Source: Rhodanobacteraceae bacterium
Lineage (GTDB): Bacteria > Pseudomonadota > Gammaproteobacteria > Xanthomonadales > Ahniellaceae
Assembly (NCBI GenBank): GCA_016708465.1
Contig: JADJFT010000009.1
Coordinates: 92,920 to 156,919 of the forward strand
DNA length: 64,000 nt
Reading direction: 5' to 3'
This document shows positions 59,268 to 64,000 of the stretch, piece after piece; positions within the stretch are counted from its first letter, which is position 1; each line of letters starts with the position of its first letter. The notes under the pieces were generated by a model. The model ran no database searches, was not told the origin of the DNA, and saw only the letters and a list, made by a program, of their open reading frames with translations. Position numbers and translations under genes: made by a program.

Positions 59268-60313
59268 ATGCCCGTTTTCGCAGGAGAGACCCCTTGGCCC
59301 ATCCAACCCTCGCTTCCGACCAGTGCCGCGCAACTGCGTCGGCTCTGCGCCGTTTACGCGAAGCCGCACTTTGGTCGTGCGCTCTGGCAATTGATCAACA
59401 CCGTGCCCGCGTTCATCGCGCTTTGGGCATGATGGCCTATGGCGTTACCCATGACTGGAACTACGGCTGGGTGTTGTTGCTGGCATTGCCGACGGCTGGA
59501 CTTTATGTGCGCATGTTTATCGTGCAGCACGATTGCGGCCACGGTTCGTTCTTCAAGTCCGAGCGCGCGAACAACGTTGTCGGCGGTGGCCTCGGCCTGG
59601 TGACGCTGTTTCCCTACGGCTACTGGCGCAAGACGCACAATATTCACCACGGTAGCTCCGGCAATCTTGATCGCCGCGGTGTCGGCGACATGGAGACACT
59701 GACCGTGGCTGAATACCGGGCGCTGTCTTGGAGCAGGCGGTTTGCCTATCGTTTTTACCGCAGCACCTTCGTGCTGCTGGTCATCGGCCCGGCCTATCAG
59801 TTCTTGATCAAGCACCGTTTCCCGTTCGATATGCCGTTTTCGTGGAAGAAAGAGTGGGCCAGTGTGTGGGTGAACAATGCGCTGCTGCTGTTGTGTGGCG
59901 GATTGCTGGGTTACTCGATTGGGTGGCATACCGTGTTCATGGTGCATTTGCCGGTGGTGCTGATTGCCGGTGCCGGCGGTGTTTGGCTGTTTTATGTGCA
60001 GCACAACTTCGAGAATAGTTACTGGGCGCGCAAGGAGGACTGGGATGCGACCGAAGCGGCGATCCACGGTTCGTCGTATTTCGACCTGCCGCGGGTGATG
60101 CACTGGTTCACCGGAAACATCGGTTTCCATCACATTCACCACCTTGCCAGTCGCATACCGAACTATCGTCTGCGCGAAGCCTTTGAATCGAGTCCGCTGC
60201 TGCAGTTGTCGCCACGACTGACGTTGTGGACCAGCCTGAAGTGTGCGCAGTTGAAATTGTGGGACGAAGATCTGCGGCGCATGGTCGGCTTTCCAAAGCG
60301 TGTGCGCGCCTGA
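59268..60313 (+). CDS. Membrane fatty acid desaturase (N-terminal frameshift)
   Basis: Desaturase of the di-iron membrane type with the three His boxes: HDCGHGSFF, HNIHHG and HHIHH (GNIGFHHIHHLASRIPNYRL). There are four main hydrophobic segments (WNYGWVLLLALPTAGLYVRM, VNNALLLLCGGLLGYSIGW, VVLIAGAGGVWLFYVQHNFE). The frame upstream of about 59428 differs: the segment AVYAKPHFGRALWQLINTVP, which is usual at the start of these enzymes, is in the neighbouring frame from ATG 59268. One lost base joins the two. The product would desaturate membrane acyl chains; the position of the double bond is unknown. The gene starts 78 bases after the HEAT protein gene. Confidence 0.88.
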
Positions 60314-60329
60314 TTCGATGGCGCGCGCT

Positions 60330-61615
60330 TCAGCACATTGACTGCTGTAATTCTGGCGGATGATAGACCGGCGCGAAGCCGCCGCCGGGTGTGCGGAAGT
60401 TGGTGGTCTGCCCTTGATAGAGGCGGGCCGCGACGAGTTGCACGTGACCGTCGTAGACGTAGTTGCGGATGTCGATCTTCAATGGTTGCTCAGGCGTGCG
60501 ATGACGCTCGCCAGGAGCGCGATCGCCTGTGCGACATAGTCGGACGCAAGTATTTCAGCAAACACTTTCGTCGTGAGCTTGTCACCACGGTAGGCGCCGC
60601 GGCTACCGAAACCGCTGACGGGTTTGAAGAACCAGCGCTTGCGTTCGACCCAAAGTGACGCCGCATCGCTTGCGCGCACATCAATCGTGCGTGGGATACC
60701 GCTGATCAGGGTGCCAATGGTCGCCGCGTCGATGCCCCATTCACGCAGCCGTTCAGCATCGGTCAGCAAGGCCAAGTTGTGCTTGTTCGCATACAGCGCA
60801 TGTGCACGCGGGTGCGGGGTGAAGACTGCGGCATCGGCTGCATAGGCATCTCGCAGCAGCGCATGCGCCGGGTCGTCGAAGTAGAAATCGGTGAGGCGGT
60901 TGTAGACCAGATCGACTGGGTCGCCGTCGCATTCGAGTTTTCCCGAACGCAGTGAGAACTGTGACGGGTCCGCAACCACGGCGGCGATGCCGCGTTGCAT
61001 GAACACTTGCTGCGCGATCAGGAATTCGGGGTACAGGTATTGCGATGCCGGTGCAGTGTCGACGATGGCAATGCGTTTCAGTGGCGCCGCGCCGCGCGCC
61101 AATGTCCATTCGTTGCTGAACATCGCGAACAAATGGTCGTCAATCAACTGCATGTTGGCTGGTGTCGTGACCCAATCACGAACTTCTGGACAGCAGGCGC
61201 GCTGTACCTGGCCGAGTGTCGCGTTCAAATACGCGCCACCGGCATTGGTATTGATCTCGATGAGTTGCGGGCCGTGTTCGCCGATATGGAAGTCGTAGCC
61301 CATGAACACGCCGTGTGCGCGTTGATCATGTCGTGCGATCGCCGGCGCGTCGGCGAGAACGCTCTCGTGCCATTGCGGCGTTGCGATCACCGACTCGAGG
61401 GCCGTCACGATGCGCTGCATGGCACTGACGTGTGTTTGTGCCACGAATACTGGCAACGACGAGAACAGGTGTGGATGTGACGCGATGATCGGTCGTGTCA
61501 GACCGCGCTCGGCCAGCCCGAGTTCGATGCGCGCGCGCAGCTTGTCGACATCGGTGCCGATGCAATGACAATCGCGATTCAGACGTTCGGCGAGCGGAAT
61601 GGCGGCGGGACTCAT
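60330..61615 (-). CDS. ATP-grasp-like protein of unknown function (3' frameshift)
   Basis: I recognise an ATP-grasp-like layout but no named enzyme. Landmarks are GYDFHIGEHGPQLIEINTNA, IDDHLFAMFSNEWTLARG, LVYNRLTDFYFDDPAH, LYANKHNLALLTDAERLREW and the Gly-rich loop WFFKPVSGFGSRGAYRGDKL. The open frame ends at 60479 with an abrupt tail; a one-base loss near 60515 continues it as LKIDIRNYVYDGHVQLVAAR then QGQTTNFRTPGGGFAPVYHP, to a stop at 60330. The extended version keeps the well-formed C-terminus. The protein would be about 429 residues, soluble. It is convergent with the desaturase gene and divergent from the M50-like gene. Confidence 0.7.
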
Positions 61616-61642
61616 CAGCAGACCTATGCTATCAACGTCGAT

Positions 61643-62356
61643 ATGGATGCCCCCGAACCCGGATCAAGCGTCGATCCTTCGGCCACAGATCGTGGCTGGC
61701 AGCGCTGGTTCGGACTGGCCCTGCTGGCGCTCGCTCTGATCGGACTGTGGCAGGTGCCATGGCTTGGTGGGCTGGTGTATCCATTTCGCGTGTTCGGCAC
61801 CTTCGTGCATGAACTCAGCCATGGCCTCGCCGCGATTCTGACCGGCGGCGACTTCGTGCGCTTCGCGGTTTCACCGGACTTGTCCGGGGTTGCGCATTCG
61901 GCAGGGGGCATTCGCTTCGTCGTTGCCAGTGCCGGTTACGTGGGCAGTGCCGTGTTCGGCGGCGCGCTACTGGTGCTGCATGCGCGGCTGATGTCGTCGC
62001 GCACCCTGCTGTTTGCGCTCGGTCTGGGGCTCGGTCTGCTCTGCCTGCTGTTCGTGCGCAATCTATTCGGGATTGCCGCAGGGCTGGTTCTGACCTTGGC
62101 GCTAGTTACCGCTGCGGCAAAGCTGTCGACGACCCTAAGCGACCTGCTGGTCGATGTGCTGGCGCTGCAATTGATCCTCGACGGTTACGACAGCCTGTTC
62201 ACGGTATTTGCACTCGCCCGTGCCGGCGGCGTCCGCAGCGACGCCGAAACCATGGCCAGTCTGACTTGGCTACCAGCCACTTGGTGGGCGGTGATCTGGA
62301 TGCTGCTGTCTACCGTGGTGTTGTTCGCTGCCTTGCGTTTGGCGGTGCGGCGCTGA
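61643..62356 (+). CDS. M50-like zinc-metallopeptidase family membrane protein
   Basis: From ATG 61643 (MDAPEPGSS) the protein has about six hydrophobic segments and the HExxH zinc motif in FVHELSHGLAAILTGGD within the second of them, followed by a beta-hairpin-like stretch (VRFAVSPDLSGVAHSAGG). This is the pattern of M50B-type or related peptidases, though the second metal-ligand motif (NxxPxxxxDG) appears only loosely as LQLILDGYDSL. Whether it is an active intramembrane protease is uncertain. It is divergent from the ATP-grasp-like gene with 27 bases between starts. Confidence 0.75.
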   Translation: MDAPEPGSSVDPSATDRGWQRWFGLALLALALIGLWQVPWLGGLVYPFRVFGTFVHELSHGLAAILTGGDFVRFAVSPDLSGVAHSAGGIRFVVASAGYVGSAVFGGALLVLHARLMSSRTLLFALGLGLGLLCLLFVRNLFGIAAGLVLTLALVTAAAKLSTTLSDLLVDVLALQLILDGYDSLFTVFALARAGGVRSDAETMASLTWLPATWWAVIWMLLSTVVLFAALRLAVRR

Positions 62357-62457
62357 ACTTAGCAGCGCGAACTGGACCAAGGTACAGGTGCGTCGTGAAC
62401 TTTCCGTTTCTACATTGGCGGCCAAGATCGGCGCATGTCGTGCCGGGGAGAGACCAC

Positions 62458-64000
62458 ATGTCGAAGCACATCCGTTCACCGCTGGCCCTGGCGATCGCGT
62501 TCTCGCTGTTCGCAGCGCTGCCCGCGATGGCGCAGGATGCACCGAAGGAAGACACGGAAGCCAAGTCGGGCAAGACCACGACGATGGAGCAGATCACCGT
62601 TACCGCACGTCGCCGTGAGGAGACGCTGCAGGAAGTACCGGTCGCAGTGACAGCCTTTACCGAGACGGCGCTGGAAAATCTCAATGTGCAGGACATGGGC
62701 GACCTTGATGCGCAGGTTCCGAACCTGACCGTTTATGCGGCGCGCGGTTCGAACTCGACGGTGACCGCGTATATCCGCGCGGTCGGCCAGTCGGATCCGC
62801 TGTGGGGCGTCGATCCGGGTGTGGGCGTGTACCTCGACGACGTCTACATCGCGCGTCCGCAAGGTGCGCTGCTTGATGTGATCGACATTGACCGTGTCGA
62901 AGTGTTGCGTGGCCCGCAGGGCACGCTGTACGGAAAGAACACCATCGGTGGTGCGATCAAGTACGTGACCAAGGCATTGATGCCGGACTTCGGCTCGACG
63001 ACAACCGTGGCGGTCGGCTCGCATTCGCAACTCGACGTGAAGACCAGTCTGAATTTTCCGCTCGGATCCGATGCTGTGGTCGGACGGGTATCGCTGGCCT
63101 CGTTGAGCCGTGATGGCTATGGCGAAAATCGGCGCACGGACGAGCCAGTGACGGACAAGGAGATCCTGGTTGCGCGTGGCACGCTCGGCTTCTATCCGTC
63201 GGACGCGGTCAGCGTCATCCTCAGCGCCGATTGGCTCGATGATCAGGGCGGTGTGCGTGGCGCCAAGCGCCTGAACGCATTCAATGCCGCAGACCTGACC
63301 CATACCGCGCCGCTGGACGACCGTTACGACACGTTGAGTGGCATGCGCAATATCAATGACACCGGCATGAATGGCGCGTCGGCGACGATCAACTGGAATC
63401 TGGCCGATGGCTGGTGGTTCAAGTCAGTCACTGCGTATCGCGAGTCCGACACCGACACCTACATCGATTTCGACACCTTGCCAAACAAGATCGCCGATGT
63501 GCGTGCGCTCTATGCCGATGACCAGCTCAGCCAGGAATTCCAGTTCAACTACGCCGGCGACAACTGGGCTGGCGTATTCGGTGCCTATTGGTTCGACGGC
63601 CAAGCCGGCGGCACCGTGTACAACAACTTTTTCAATATTCAGTTCGGTACAACGAACGGCACCGTTGATACGGAATCGTATGCGTTCTTCGGTGAAGGCA
63701 CGTTCCCGATCAGCGACACGCTTTCGGTGACGGCTGGCTTGCGTTACACCGACGAGTCAAAGGCCGTCGACGTGCTGAACCAGTTCTTCGCGAACGACCA
63801 GTTCATTACACCGATCGCGACACCGTCGGATTTCACCGACAGTGTCGATTTCAAGAATCTGTCGCCCAAGGTCTCGCTCGACTGGCAACTCGACGACAAC
63901 ACGCTCGTGTACGGGCTGATCAGCCGTGGCTTCAAGAGCGGCGGGTTCAACATCCGCGCTAATGTCTCGGCGGTACCGGCATCGGCGCTGCCATTCGATG
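62458..64000 (+). CDS. TonB-dependent receptor, 5' part (runs off the window)
   Basis: ATG 62458 follows GGGGAGAG and begins a signal peptide (SPLALAIAFSLFAALPAMAQ). A plug domain follows (EQITVTARRREETLQEVPVA, RAVGQSDPLWGVDPGVGVYL, IDRVEVLRGPQGTLYGKNTI), then beta-barrel strands with alternating pattern (SRGFKSGGFNIRANV near the end of the window). This family imports siderophores, vitamin B12, sugars or other large substrates across the outer membrane with TonB energy. The frame is open to the last base with no shift. The substrate cannot be judged from the visible part. Confidence 0.95.
   Translation, partial: MSKHIRSPLALAIAFSLFAALPAMAQDAPKEDTEAKSGKTTTMEQITVTARRREETLQEVPVAVTAFTETALENLNVQDMGDLDAQVPNLTVYAARGSNSTVTAYIRAVGQSDPLWGVDPGVGVYLDDVYIARPQGALLDVIDIDRVEVLRGPQGTLYGKNTIGGAIKYVTKALMPDFGSTTTVAVGSHSQLDVKTSLNFPLGSDAVVGRVSLASLSRDGYGENRRTDEPVTDKEILVARGTLGFYPSDAVSVILSADWLDDQGGVRGAKRLNAFNAADLTHTAPLDDRYDTLSGMRNINDTGMNGASATINWNLADGWWFKSVTAYRESDTDTYIDFDTLPNKIADVRALYADDQLSQEFQFNYAGDNWAGVFGAYWFDGQAGGTVYNNFFNIQFGTTNGTVDTESYAFFGEGTFPISDTLSVTAGLRYTDESKAVDVLNQFFANDQFITPIATPSDFTDSVDFKNLSPKVSLDWQLDDNTLVYGLISRGFKSGGFNIRANVSAVPASALPFD

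Overview
The window is a GC-rich chromosomal segment whose gene order is that of the Xanthomonadales (Lysobacterales, Gammaproteobacteria): ftsA-ftsZ-lpxC-DUF721-M23 peptidase-secA, then coaE-pilD-pilC-pilB, two type IV pilins, pilR-pilS, sucCD, nadE, bamD, rluD-pgeF and clpB. The family looks closer to Rhodanobacteraceae/Lysobacteraceae-like environmental lineages than to plant-pathogenic Xanthomonas, but this is inference from gene order and protein style only. I saw no rRNA, tRNA, insertion sequence, prophage or CRISPR array.

Layout. 1-9112: division, envelope and secretion genes (3' part of ftsA, ftsZ, lpxC, a DciA-like DUF721 protein, an M23 peptidase, secA), then a Nudix/ThiE-like fusion and coaE. 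9116-20511: type IV pilus locus on the minus strand (pilD, pilC, pilB, two pilins each preceded by a good sigma-54 type -24/-12 element, a TfpZ-like accessory protein, pilR, pilS), interrupted by a plus-strand AsnB-type amidotransferase. 20602-24504: a possible protein or surface glycosylation group (DegT aminotransferase, PglD/NeuD-like acyltransferase, TPR-OGT glycosyltransferase). 25086-31720: central metabolism and housekeeping (sucCD, a REP-like palindrome array, nadE, bamD, rluD, pgeF). 31794-41092: secreted proteins (a large Ig-like repeat protein and an alpha/beta-hydrolase) and a NarX/NarL-type two-component pair. 41278-50521: clpB, a VWA lipoprotein, a tiny exported repeat protein that may be of the 7(1) septoil-knot type, an OPT transporter and proBA. 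50606-55479: translationally coupled YdeP-like molybdoenzyme, fdhD and a DUF885 metallopeptidase lipoprotein. 55571-64000: poorly characterised envelope and secreted proteins, a fatty acid desaturase, an ATP-grasp-like protein, an M50-like membrane protein and the 5' part of a TonB-dependent receptor.

A caution for every reader: at least fifteen genes, including the essential ftsZ and lpxC, are broken by one-base shifts while the rest of the protein continues intact in another frame. A living cell could not carry all of these, so most are best read as assembly indels. I give coordinates for the rejoined genes wherever both halves are recognisable.
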